Source: Nocardia uniformis NBRC 13702
GTDB taxonomy: Bacteria; Actinomycetota; Actinomycetes; Mycobacteriales; Mycobacteriaceae
Length of the DNA stretch: 64,000 nucleotides
Assembly (NCBI RefSeq): GCF_001613345.1
Contig: NZ_BDCE01000086.1
Location: 35,288 to 99,287 of the forward strand
Direction: 5' to 3'
The position numbers and the translations under genes were made by a program. Positions 1 to 7,307 of the stretch are shown in pieces (the first letter of the stretch is position 1; the number at the start of each line of letters is the position of its first letter). Under the pieces are notes generated by a model. It saw nothing but the letters and a program-made list of their open reading frames with translations. It was not told the origin of the DNA and did not search any database.

Positions 1-528
1 CCGACGATCGGCACGGCCGCCGTCGAGCACGGCCGCTTCGTGGAACCGTTCTCGCGCCACCGCATGACCTGGATCAAGCCGTCCTTCCTCTGGATGATGG
101 CGCGCAGCAACTGGGCGCAGAAGCCGGGGCAGGAAATGGTGCTGGCCGTCCGCATTACGCGGACCGGCTGGGAGGAGGCGCTCGCGCTCGCCGAACACAC
201 CAGCGCGAATCGCAAGGTGTACGCGGATCCCGACGAATGGCGGCAGCGGCTCGAGCACACGCCCGTCCACGTCCAGTGGGACCCGGAACGCACTCTGCGC
301 GGTGCGCCCCTCGATGCCCGCAGCATCCAGATCGGCCTCAGCCGCCACATCATCGACCGCTATGTCGATGAATGGACAGTATCGATCGAGGACCTCACCC
401 CGTTGGTCCGCGAGATCCACACACACCTGCGCGACGGGCGGGCCGACCGCGCCAAGCAGCTCCTACCCGCGGATCGGGTGTATCCGCTGATTCCCGAGTT
501 GGCGCACCGGCTAGGAATCGACCGCTGA
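1..528 (+). CDS. DUF4291 family protein, 5' end outside window
   Basis: The frame is open from the left edge, so the N-terminus is missing; 175 residues remain before TGA. The visible part has the family core RMTWIKPSFLWMMARSNWA (about residues 20-38), followed by an acidic and aromatic C-terminal half with QIGLSRHIIDRYVDEW, which is typical of DUF4291. No catalytic function is established for this family and I do not assign one. An internal GTG at 40 could serve as a start, but the residues before it (VEHGRF) fit the family, so I treat the gene as running off the window. Codon use is normal for this genome. Confidence 0.85.
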   Translation, partial: PTIGTAAVEHGRFVEPFSRHRMTWIKPSFLWMMARSNWAQKPGQEMVLAVRITRTGWEEALALAEHTSANRKVYADPDEWRQRLEHTPVHVQWDPERTLRGAPLDARSIQIGLSRHIIDRYVDEWTVSIEDLTPLVREIHTHLRDGRADRAKQLLPADRVYPLIPELAHRLGIDR

Positions 529-657
529 ACCGCTCTCGCCCGGGTGGGGGCACGTCACCGGTTGGCCGGCGCGGTACGGCGGCGTGCGGGTCGATTCGTT
601 GGAACACGAGCCCGATAATGAATCCGGCAGCCTCCTCCAGTTGCCGGGAGCGGGCGA

Positions 658-972
658 GTGGGTCGAGGACGGCTGCGGTCGACCCTCGACGGCGGCGACC
701 TGACCCACGGCGACGGCCTCGAACTGGCCGGTTCCACGCTGTGGGCCGTGCAGAACGCCACCGACACCATCACCCGCTGGGCCCTGTCCGACGACTACAC
801 CACCGCCACCCGGACCCGGCACGTCACCGACGAATCCCTGGGCCTGCCAACCACTCTGGTCCGTCGGGACAACTGCACCCTGGTCGTCTCCTCGCAATTC
901 GACAAGGGCGGACCGATGGGCCCCGGCACCCCCACCACACCGTTCAAGGTCGTCGCAGTCGACGGCATCTGA
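658..972 (+). pseudogene. C-terminal remnant of SMP-30/NHL beta-propeller secreted protein
   Basis: About 104 residues can be read (start given as the first GTG in frame). GGDLTHGDGLELAGSTLWAV and the later PTTLVRRDN... stretch match the last blades of the roughly 300-residue secreted propeller proteins that actinobacterial genomes often mislabel as superoxide dismutase. Everything upstream, including the signal peptide and the first blades, is absent, and the frame before about 680 shows no propeller repeats. I read it as a 5'-truncated relic. No ribosome binding site is visible at the GTG. Family assignment is from pattern memory only. Confidence 0.55.
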
Positions 973-996
973 CCCGGGACCCGCACCGCCGCAGCG

Positions 997-1389
997 CTAT
1001 TCGGCGAGCGCAGCCAGTCGGTCGATCGAAGCCCGCAGGCTATCGCTCGTCGTAGCCCGAGCCCGCGCGAACCGGTTCTCATCGGTCAACTTCGTCCAGT
1101 CGTAGGTATGGGTCACCCGAGTCCGACCCTCGTCGATCGGTTCGAGCTCCCAGCGCCACAAATGCCCCGGCGGCTCCATACCCGGCTCGGAGGGCAGCCA
1201 CGCGATACGCCGTCCCTCCGCGAACTCGACAATGTGGTTCTCCCGAATCTGGTGTCCCTGGGCGAGCGCCATAACGAATACGTCCCCCACGCCCCGCACT
1301 CGTTGCCCCGCAGGCGCTTCCGCCAAGTTCTCGTTACCGTCCCAGCGTGGCTGCTGCGCGGGATCGGCGACCCCCCACCCACCTGGCAC
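997..1389 (-). pseudogene. SRPBCC (polyketide cyclase/START-like) protein, 5'-truncated
   Basis: The frame encodes a typical SRPBCC domain: ADPAQQPRWDGNENLAEAP, then GVGDVFVM, HIVEFAEGRRIAWLPSEPG, and the terminal amphipathic helix RASIDRLAALAE. In intact relatives the first beta strand (PxxVFxxL) precedes ADPAQ; here it is replaced by six unrelated residues, and the start lies inside a nested inverted repeat (1385-1446). About 15-20 N-terminal residues seem to be lost, so the protein is probably non-functional or mis-started. The downstream portion is intact, suggesting a recent event. Confidence 0.6.
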
Positions 1390-1446
1390 CCCGCTTTCGT
1401 ACTCAGCACCCCGTACGCGGGGTGCTCAGTCACAACGCGGGGTGCC
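1385..1446. repeat. Nested inverted repeats between two genes
   Basis: Two dyads share one centre region. The outer arms are GGCACCCCGC (1385-1394) and GCGGGGTGCC (1437-1446). The inner arms are AGCACCCCG (1405-1413) and CGGGGTGCT (1418-1426) with a TACG loop. The GCACCCC word thus occurs four times in 62 bases. It covers the C-terminal codons of the AbiEi-like gene and the truncated start of the SRPBCC gene. It could act as a terminator, or be a small repeat element that caused the truncation. Confidence 0.7.
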
Positions 1447-2368
1447 AAGAACCTTTGGGGTTGTGGTGGGAGAGGGTGGCGGCGGTGTGGATGCGGGCTC
1501 GGAGGTGGGTGGGGGAGGTTAGGTGTTGCCAGGTCCAGCGGGTTACTGACCAGCCTTGGGCTCGGAGGGTGTCTTCGCGGGTTTTTTCGGCGAGGATTTG
1601 CGCTTCGAGGGGGCGGTTGCCTCGGATGGATTTGTGGTACTTGATTCTTCCGTCGAATTCTCCCACTACGCCCAAGGTTGGCCAGAGGAAGTCGACTCGG
1701 GCTATGAAGGTGCCGTCTGGGGTCAGGATGCGGGGTTGGAGTTCTGGTGGGGGGAGGGTGGGGTCGTTCAGGGCTACTCGGCTGCGGGACTCGCCGACGC
1801 TTTCGGAGCGGCCATCCAGGAAGGCGAGGACGCGGCGGGCGGCTTGGCAGCCGGGGCGGTGTGCTGCGCGGATCAGTTGGTCGGTGAGTTCGGCGTGGGT
1901 GGTTTTGCGCAGGTGGAGGGCGGCGTCGCCGATTACCACGGATTGCTCGAACGGTGCGGTTCGGGCAATGTCGATGATAGTTCGGGCTGTCGAGGTGAGT
2001 CGCAAGCCATCGATTTCGACCGCGTCGTCGGGCTCGATGGCACCGTGGTGCACCACGATTCGCTTCCTGATACGGCCACCGGATCTGCGGTCGCGGGTGA
2101 CGTGGACACGCGCCAGTGGCATCGACCAGACCGGCAGTCCGTGTGCGATCGCGGCGGAAACGTGGGATATGTAGGCGTCGCCGCTGATTCGTTGAGTTGC
2201 CGCGCGCACGGCGACCAGATGCCGCTGCTCCAACGACAGGTCGACAATGCTGTCGGCTGGCAGGTAATGCCCACGCCGAACTCGGCACCAGTCCTTACCC
2301 GCGAGTTCCTGGTCGCTGTATCCCAAGCGCAGGGCATCGCGGCGCGAAATCGGTGGGGGCAGTGTCAT
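1430..2368 (-). CDS. AbiEi-like antitoxin-domain protein with DUF559-type C-terminus
   Basis: A 312-residue protein starting at ATG 2368 (MTLPPPISRRDALRLGYSD). The N-terminal 60 residues form the winged-helix AbiEi-type antitoxin domain (SRRDALRLGYSDQEL, then WCRVRRGHYLP). The C-terminal 100 residues carry a DUF559/Vsr-like nuclease-fold pattern: EFDGRIKYHK, then EKTREDTLRAQGW and RWTWQHL. Proteins of this layout are common in Nocardia and Rhodococcus and usually stand alone, without an AbiEii toxin, as here. The function is unproven; a DNA-binding or nuclease-fold role is inferred. A longer frame up to 2509 exists, but the extra 47 residues look non-coding. Confidence 0.75.
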   Translation of the reverse strand: MTLPPPISRRDALRLGYSDQELAGKDWCRVRRGHYLPADSIVDLSLEQRHLVAVRAATQRISGDAYISHVSAAIAHGLPVWSMPLARVHVTRDRRSGGRIRKRIVVHHGAIEPDDAVEIDGLRLTSTARTIIDIARTAPFEQSVVIGDAALHLRKTTHAELTDQLIRAAHRPGCQAARRVLAFLDGRSESVGESRSRVALNDPTLPPPELQPRILTPDGTFIARVDFLWPTLGVVGEFDGRIKYHKSIRGNRPLEAQILAEKTREDTLRAQGWSVTRWTWQHLTSPTHLRARIHTAATLSHHNPKGSWHPAL

Positions 2369-2519
2369 GCCTCGATCGTTCGGGACCGCACCGACAATCA
2401 GACTTCTCGAGCGCCCTCGCTGTGGACAAATCTCCGCCTTGTGGAGATCAGGCATTTCGGCTGTACGTCTACGCTGACAGGTGTGGGGCCGGATGGAGCC
2501 CGGCCCCACACCTACCGCG

Positions 2520-2768
2520 CTACGCCGGTGTGAGGCTCACACGCTTGCGGTCGTCGTCGACGGCCAGAATCCGTACCGGCACAGTCGATCCGACCTCGGG
2601 CAGGGCGCTGGTCTCCGATATGTGCAGCAGCCCTTCGATTCCGGGCGCCAGCGCGAGGAAGGCTCCGAACGGCACGATCGAGACGACCGAGCCTTCGAGG
2701 GTGCTTCCGGGCGCGTTGGCGGCGCGGAACGACTGCCACTGCGGCAGTGAAACTTGCTCTTGGGACAT
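2520..2768 (-). CDS. Small S1 RNA-binding domain protein
   Basis: 82 residues. The single S1/OB fold is clear: GSTLEGSVVSIVPFGAFLAL, GIEGLLHISE, then VRILAVDDDRKRVSLT. It presumably binds RNA, perhaps at the ribosome as other one-domain S1 proteins do. The ATG at 2768 is preceded by an excellent Shine-Dalgarno (GGAAGGAGGTGAAATTC), which decides the start over an upstream in-frame ATG at 2801. It lies downstream of the pentose-phosphate operon on the same strand, but 206 bases with a hairpin separate them, so it is probably its own transcription unit. Confidence 0.85.
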   Translation of the reverse strand: MSQEQVSLPQWQSFRAANAPGSTLEGSVVSIVPFGAFLALAPGIEGLLHISETSALPEVGSTVPVRILAVDDDRKRVSLTPA

Positions 2769-2820
2769 GAATTTCACCTCCTTCCGCGGTCCCTGAAACA
2801 TCTGGGAAGCGTGGGGAGGG

Positions 2821-2835
2821 CGGGCCTCTGGCCCG
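2821..2835 (-). terminator. Short GC hairpin after pgl
   Basis: CGGGCC TCT GGCCCG forms a 6-bp perfect stem about 140 bases past the pgl stop, in the direction of the operon. There is no U-tract, as is common in actinobacteria. This is a weak terminator candidate only. Confidence 0.3.
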
Positions 2836-2974
2836 AGCCGCTATCAACTAGCGGCCGGGGAACCCGTCTGTGTGCGGCATATAGCCGACCCGGCAGTCAC
2901 AGGACCAAGGTAGCCAGCAGCTCGGGAGCGCGCAAGACCCCGGCGGTACGCGACGTGCCGACGGGGCGTTCGGT

Positions 2975-3709
2975 TCAGTTCGTCAGGTCGGCCGCGGCTG
3001 TGTCGTCGAGCAGCCAGGTGGTGGATTCGGACCCGAGGGCACCGGCGGCGGGGATATCCAGTGGGGATGCGCCGTTGAGGGCGGCGGCTACGGCTGCGGC
3101 CTTGGCTTCGCCGGCGACGATGAGGACCACATGGCGGGCGCGACGGATGGCCGGGAGGGTCAGTGTCACGCGCACGGCGGGCGGTTTCGGGGAATCGGTG
3201 ACCGCGACAACGAGTTCGTGGGCCTCGCGGGTGGCGTCGGAGTGCGGGAACAGGGAGTTGATGTGGCCTTCGCCGCCCATACCGAGCAGGTGCAGGTCGA
3301 AGGCTCCGTGCTGGGCGAGATGGGCGTGGACGGCGGCGGAGTACATACCCGCCGCTTCCACGGGGTCGACGTATTCGCCATCGGACGCCTCGACCGGGTG
3401 GACTCGGGAGGGGTCCACCGGGACGTGATCGAGGAGGGCCCGGCGCGCCTGGAGTTCATTGCGTTCCGGGTCGCCATGGGGGAGGAAACGTTCGTCACCC
3501 CAGAAGATGTCGAGCTGGGACCAGTCGATATCGCCGGGAGCGCGGCGGACCCACTCCAGCAGGCCGATACCGGTCCCGCCGCCGGTGAGCACCACCGACG
3601 CCGAGCCGCGCAGGCGCTGCGCCTCCACCACCTCGGCGACGAAGCGGACTGCCGCGGCCTGGACCAAATCCTCTGTGGTGGAGAAGGTTTCGACGGCGGA
3701 CTTACTCAT
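2975..3709 (-). CDS. pgl: 6-phosphogluconolactonase
   Basis: Hydrolyses 6-phosphogluconolactone in the oxidative pentose phosphate pathway (cytosolic). 244 residues, the usual length. Diagnostic motifs are VVLTGGGTGIGLLEWV (about 39-54), the family signature WGDERFLPHGDPERNE (about 69-84), and GMGGEGHINSLFPH (about 142-155). It starts with ATG at 3709 and overlaps the end of opcA by 8 bases, so it is the last gene of the tkt-tal-zwf-opcA-pgl operon and likely translationally coupled. The order is the same as in M. tuberculosis (devB, Rv1445c, from memory). Confidence 0.95.
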   Translation of the reverse strand: MSKSAVETFSTTEDLVQAAAVRFVAEVVEAQRLRGSASVVLTGGGTGIGLLEWVRRAPGDIDWSQLDIFWGDERFLPHGDPERNELQARRALLDHVPVDPSRVHPVEASDGEYVDPVEAAGMYSAAVHAHLAQHGAFDLHLLGMGGEGHINSLFPHSDATREAHELVVAVTDSPKPPAVRVTLTLPAIRRARHVVLIVAGEAKAAAVAAALNGASPLDIPAAGALGSESTTWLLDDTAAADLTN

Positions 3710-4610
3710 AGCTGACCCTTTCGATTCCGGTGAGTGCCTCGGCGTAGATATCGTCGGCGTCGAGGTGCCGCAGCTCCTCGGCGAGGCAGTCGCGCGTTTC
3801 CCGGCGGGCCAGGGCCAAGCGCTGCTCGGGTTCGCCGGTGCGCGTCAGGGTCGCGGTGCGACCCTCCTGGGGGCGGGAGATGGCGATCGATACCGACGGC
3901 CGGTGAATTTCGACCTTCAGGTCACCGGTCTGCCGCACCACGGGGCAGGACAGCCGGGCGGCCAGCCAGCCGGCGAGCATATCGAGGGCCGGTTCGCCGC
4001 GCAGCCCCGAAACCGTCACGGACTCAACGGCTTCGAAGGGCTGCTCATCCAGCGCCGCCGCCAGTAGCGCCCGCCAGTAGGTAATGCGGCTCCACGCCAG
4101 ATCGGTATCGCCGGGCGCGTAGGAGTTGCGGCGCGCCTTGATGGTCGACTGCGGATCCGGCGCGAATGTGGCGTCGGTGATCCGGCGGGTCGCCAAGCGC
4201 CCCACCGCATCCTTGGACGGAAAGTCCGGTGCGCCCCGCGGCCACCACGCCACCACGGGCGTATCGGGCAGCAGGAACGGAATCACCACGCTGTTCTCGT
4301 GACTGACGAGATCACCCTGCAGCCGAAGCACTATTACTTCGGCCGCGCCCGCATCCCCACCGACCCGGATCTGGGCGTCCAATCGAGTCTCGGAGGTGCG
4401 ATCGCCCCGCGCCAGCACGATTACCCGGCAGGGATGTTCGCGACTCGCGTCATTGGCGGCGTCGATGGCGTCCTCGGCCTCGGAGCTGTCGAGGGTGCAC
4501 ACCACGAGCGTGAGCACCCGCCCTACGGTCACCACGCCATTGGCCTCGCGCAGCTGCACGAGCCGCTTGGATACCTCCCGGGTATCGGTATCCGGCATAT
4601 CGATGATCAC
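3702..4610 (-). CDS. opcA: Glucose-6-phosphate dehydrogenase assembly protein OpcA
   Basis: 302 residues. OpcA supports assembly and activity of glucose-6-phosphate dehydrogenase in actinobacteria and cyanobacteria and always lies next to zwf. The GTG at 4610 overlaps the zwf stop as GTGA and gives MIIDMPDTDTREVSKRLVQL, matching the conserved OpcA N-terminus; an in-frame ATG at 4622 would add four residues and is less likely. Further family features are VVIPFLLPDTPVVAWWPRG and the C-terminal LAEELRHLDADDIYAEAL. It is followed by pgl with an 8-base overlap. Confidence 0.93.
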   Translation of the reverse strand: MIIDMPDTDTREVSKRLVQLREANGVVTVGRVLTLVVCTLDSSEAEDAIDAANDASREHPCRVIVLARGDRTSETRLDAQIRVGGDAGAAEVIVLRLQGDLVSHENSVVIPFLLPDTPVVAWWPRGAPDFPSKDAVGRLATRRITDATFAPDPQSTIKARRNSYAPGDTDLAWSRITYWRALLAAALDEQPFEAVESVTVSGLRGEPALDMLAGWLAARLSCPVVRQTGDLKVEIHRPSVSIAISRPQEGRTATLTRTGEPEQRLALARRETRDCLAEELRHLDADDIYAEALTGIERVSYE

Positions 4611-6166
4611 GGCCGCCGCCATTCCCGCCCGCTGCGCGCGAGCATCTCCTCGGCCGATTTCGGACCCCAGCCGCCCGCTTCGTACGGCTCGGGTCGGCCA
4701 TTGGCGGCCCAGTGGTCGAGTACGGGATCGAGGATGCGCCAGGACAATTCGACCTCCTCATTGACCGGGAACAGGGAGGGCACCCCGAGCAGCACATCGA
4801 GAATGAGCCGCTCGTACGCCTCGGGGGAGTCCTCGGTGAAGGCCTCGCCGTAGCTGAAGTCCATATTCACGTCGCGGACCTCCATGCTGGAGCCGGGCAC
4901 CTTGGACCCGAATCGCATGGTGATGCCCTCATCCGGCTGTACCCGGATCACCAGGGCGTTCTGACCGAGTTCCTCGGTCATGGTCTGGTCGAACGGCAGA
5001 TGCGGTGCGCGCTTGAACACCACGGCGATCTCGGTGACCCGGCGACCCAGCCGCTTTCCGGTGCGCAGATAGAACGGCACCCCGGCCCACCGACGTGTTT
5101 CCACGGCGAGGGTGATGGCGGCATAGGTCTCGGTCGTGGAGTTCGGGTCGAAACCCTCCTCCTCCATCAAACCCACCACCGATTCGCTGCCCTGCCACCC
5201 GGCCGTGTACTGCCCGCGTGCGGTCGTCTCATCGAGTGGCTCGGCGAGTTTCGTCGCCGACAGCACCTTGACCTTCTCGATCTGCAATTGCTTGGGCTGG
5301 AAGCTGACCGGCTCCTCCATCGCCGTCAGCGCCAGCAGCTGGAGCAGATGGTTCTGGATCACATCCCGTGCCGCGCCGATACCGTCGTAATACCCTGCGC
5401 GCCCGCCCAATCCGATGTCCTCGGCCATGGTGATCTGCACATGGTCGACGTAATTGGCGTTCCAGATCGGGTCGAACAGCTGATTGGCGAAGCGCAGCGC
5501 CAGAATGTTCTGCACCGTCTCCTTGCCGAGATAGTGGTCGATGCGGAAGACCGTGTGCTCCGGGAACACCCGGTTCACCAGATCATTGAGTTCCTGCGCG
5601 CTGTGCAGGTCGTGTCCGAACGGTTTCTCGATGACCACCCGCCGCCACGGCGCGGGCCCCTTGCCGGTCTCCGGTTGTGCCAGACCGTTTTTGGATAGCT
5701 GGTCCAGCACCACCGGGAATTCGGTCGGCGGAATCGCTAGGTAGAAGGCGTGATTGCCGCCGGTCCCGCGATCCCGGTCGAGACCTTTGAGGGTGTTCGC
5801 CAGCCGGTGGAAGGCGGTGTCGTCCTCGAAAGTGCCCTGGACGAACCGCAATCCGTCCTCGAGCTGCTGCCACACCTCCTCCCGGAAGGGAGTGCGCGCG
5901 GAACTTCGCACCGATTCGTGTACGAGTTCGGCGAATTCCGCATCGCTCATATCGCGTCGGGCGAACCCGACCAGGGCGAAACCGGGCGGCAGCAGCCCCC
6001 GGTTCGCCAGGTCGTAGATGGCCGGCAGCAACTTGCGCCGCGACAGGTCACCGGTTACCCCGAAGATCACCATGCTGCACGGTCCAGCGATCCGGGGAAC
6101 CCGGCTGTCCCGCCCATCCCGCAGCGGGTTTCCCGTCGTGGCCGTTGTCGCTGCGCGAGTCGACAC
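4607..6166 (-). CDS. zwf: Glucose-6-phosphate 1-dehydrogenase
   Basis: Oxidises glucose 6-phosphate to 6-phosphogluconolactone with NADP+. 519 residues from GTG 6166, only two bases after the tal stop. The coenzyme site is VIFGVTGDLSRRKLLPAIYD (about residues 29-48), and the catalytic signature is RIDHYLGKETVQN (about 205-217), including the substrate-binding His and Lys. The long upstream frame extension (to 6487) overlaps tal and is not coding. Its place between tal and opcA with almost no spacing shows a single transcript devoted to NADPH and pentose supply. Confidence 0.96.
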   Translation of the reverse strand: MSTRAATTATTGNPLRDGRDSRVPRIAGPCSMVIFGVTGDLSRRKLLPAIYDLANRGLLPPGFALVGFARRDMSDAEFAELVHESVRSSARTPFREEVWQQLEDGLRFVQGTFEDDTAFHRLANTLKGLDRDRGTGGNHAFYLAIPPTEFPVVLDQLSKNGLAQPETGKGPAPWRRVVIEKPFGHDLHSAQELNDLVNRVFPEHTVFRIDHYLGKETVQNILALRFANQLFDPIWNANYVDHVQITMAEDIGLGGRAGYYDGIGAARDVIQNHLLQLLALTAMEEPVSFQPKQLQIEKVKVLSATKLAEPLDETTARGQYTAGWQGSESVVGLMEEEGFDPNSTTETYAAITLAVETRRWAGVPFYLRTGKRLGRRVTEIAVVFKRAPHLPFDQTMTEELGQNALVIRVQPDEGITMRFGSKVPGSSMEVRDVNMDFSYGEAFTEDSPEAYERLILDVLLGVPSLFPVNEEVELSWRILDPVLDHWAANGRPEPYEAGGWGPKSAEEMLARSGREWRRP

Positions 6167-6168
6167 CG

Positions 6169-7302
6169 TCAGTTGCCTCCGGCCGCCACGAGCTGTTCTG
6201 TTGTCGCTGTGAGCAATTCGCCCCACGACGCGGTGAATTTGTCCACGCCCTCGGTCTCGAGGACCTTGAAGACGTCGTCGAGGTCGATACCGACGGTCGT
6301 GAGCGCGTCGAACACCCGCTGCGACTCCTCGGCGGTCCCGGACAGCGTGTCGCCCTTGATCTCCGCGTGATCGGCGACGGCCGCGAGGGTCTTCTCCGGC
6401 AGCGTATTCACCGTATTGCGTCCCACCAGTTCGGTGACGTACATGGTGTCGGAGTACTCCGGGTTCTTCACACCGGTCGACGCCCACAGCGGGCGCTGCT
6501 TGGTCGCACCCGCCGACGCGGCCAGGTGGGCGTAGGTGGAGGTGTGCTTGCCGCCGTCGAAGATATCCTGGTAGGCGGCATAGGCCAAGCGCGCGTTGGC
6601 GATTCCGGCCTTACCGCGCAGCTCCAGGGCCTCCGGGGTGCCGATGGCCTCGAGACGCTTGTCGATCTCGGAATCCACCCGGGAGACGAAGAACGAAGCG
6701 ACGGACTGGATCTTGGCCGGATCGTGGCCGTTGATCTGGGCGTTGGCCACGCCCTCCAGGTACGCGCCCATGACGGACTTGTACCGGGCGACCGAGAAGA
6801 TCAGGGTCACATTCACACTGATGCCCTCGGCGATCACCCGCGAAATCGCGGGCAGACCGGCCTCGGTGGCGGGAATCTTGATGAACAGGTTGGGCCGGTC
6901 CACGATCTTCCACAGCTCGATGGCCTGGGCGACGGTGCCGTCGGTGTCGAACGCCAGGCGCGGGTCGACCTCGATGGAGACGCGGCCGTCCACACCCTGG
7001 GACTGCTCGAAGACGGGGGCGAACACATCGCACGCCGCGCGCACATCGTCGGTGGTGATGGTGCGCACGGCCTGGTCGGCGTCGGCGCCCTGGGCGGCGA
7101 GATCGCGCACCTGGCCGTCGTACGAATGACCCTTGCTGAGCGCGCCCTGGAAGATTGTCGGGTTGGTGGTGACACCGACGACATTCCACGTGGCAATCAG
7201 TTCGGCGAGATTGCCGGACTGAATGCGGTCACGGGAAAGATCGTCGAGCCATACCGAAACCCCGGCGGCGGACAGTGCCGCGGTGTTCGGGTTCTGGGTC
7301 AT
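6169..7302 (-). CDS. tal: Transaldolase
   Basis: Transfers a dihydroxyacetone unit between sedoheptulose 7-phosphate and glyceraldehyde 3-phosphate. 377 residues, the length of the long actinobacterial transaldolase class. It shows VGVTTNPTIFQGALS (about 42-56), the Schiff-base lysine region NLFIKIPATEAG (about 137-148), and RVDSEID. ATG 7302 lies 5 bases after the tkt stop, and the gene ends two bases before zwf. It is the second gene of the five-gene operon. Confidence 0.96.
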   Translation of the reverse strand: MTQNPNTAALSAAGVSVWLDDLSRDRIQSGNLAELIATWNVVGVTTNPTIFQGALSKGHSYDGQVRDLAAQGADADQAVRTITTDDVRAACDVFAPVFEQSQGVDGRVSIEVDPRLAFDTDGTVAQAIELWKIVDRPNLFIKIPATEAGLPAISRVIAEGISVNVTLIFSVARYKSVMGAYLEGVANAQINGHDPAKIQSVASFFVSRVDSEIDKRLEAIGTPEALELRGKAGIANARLAYAAYQDIFDGGKHTSTYAHLAASAGATKQRPLWASTGVKNPEYSDTMYVTELVGRNTVNTLPEKTLAAVADHAEIKGDTLSGTAEESQRVFDALTTVGIDLDDVFKVLETEGVDKFTASWGELLTATTEQLVAAGGN

Positions 7303-7307
7303 GGTCC

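Noticed and set aside
1430..2368. Complete AbiE toxin-antitoxin system
   Set aside because: No AbiEii nucleotidyltransferase lies on either side; this family is usually solitary.
6167..6487. N-terminal extension of zwf into tal
   Set aside because: Overlaps the conserved tal C-terminus; the GTG at 6166 gives the normal Zwf length.
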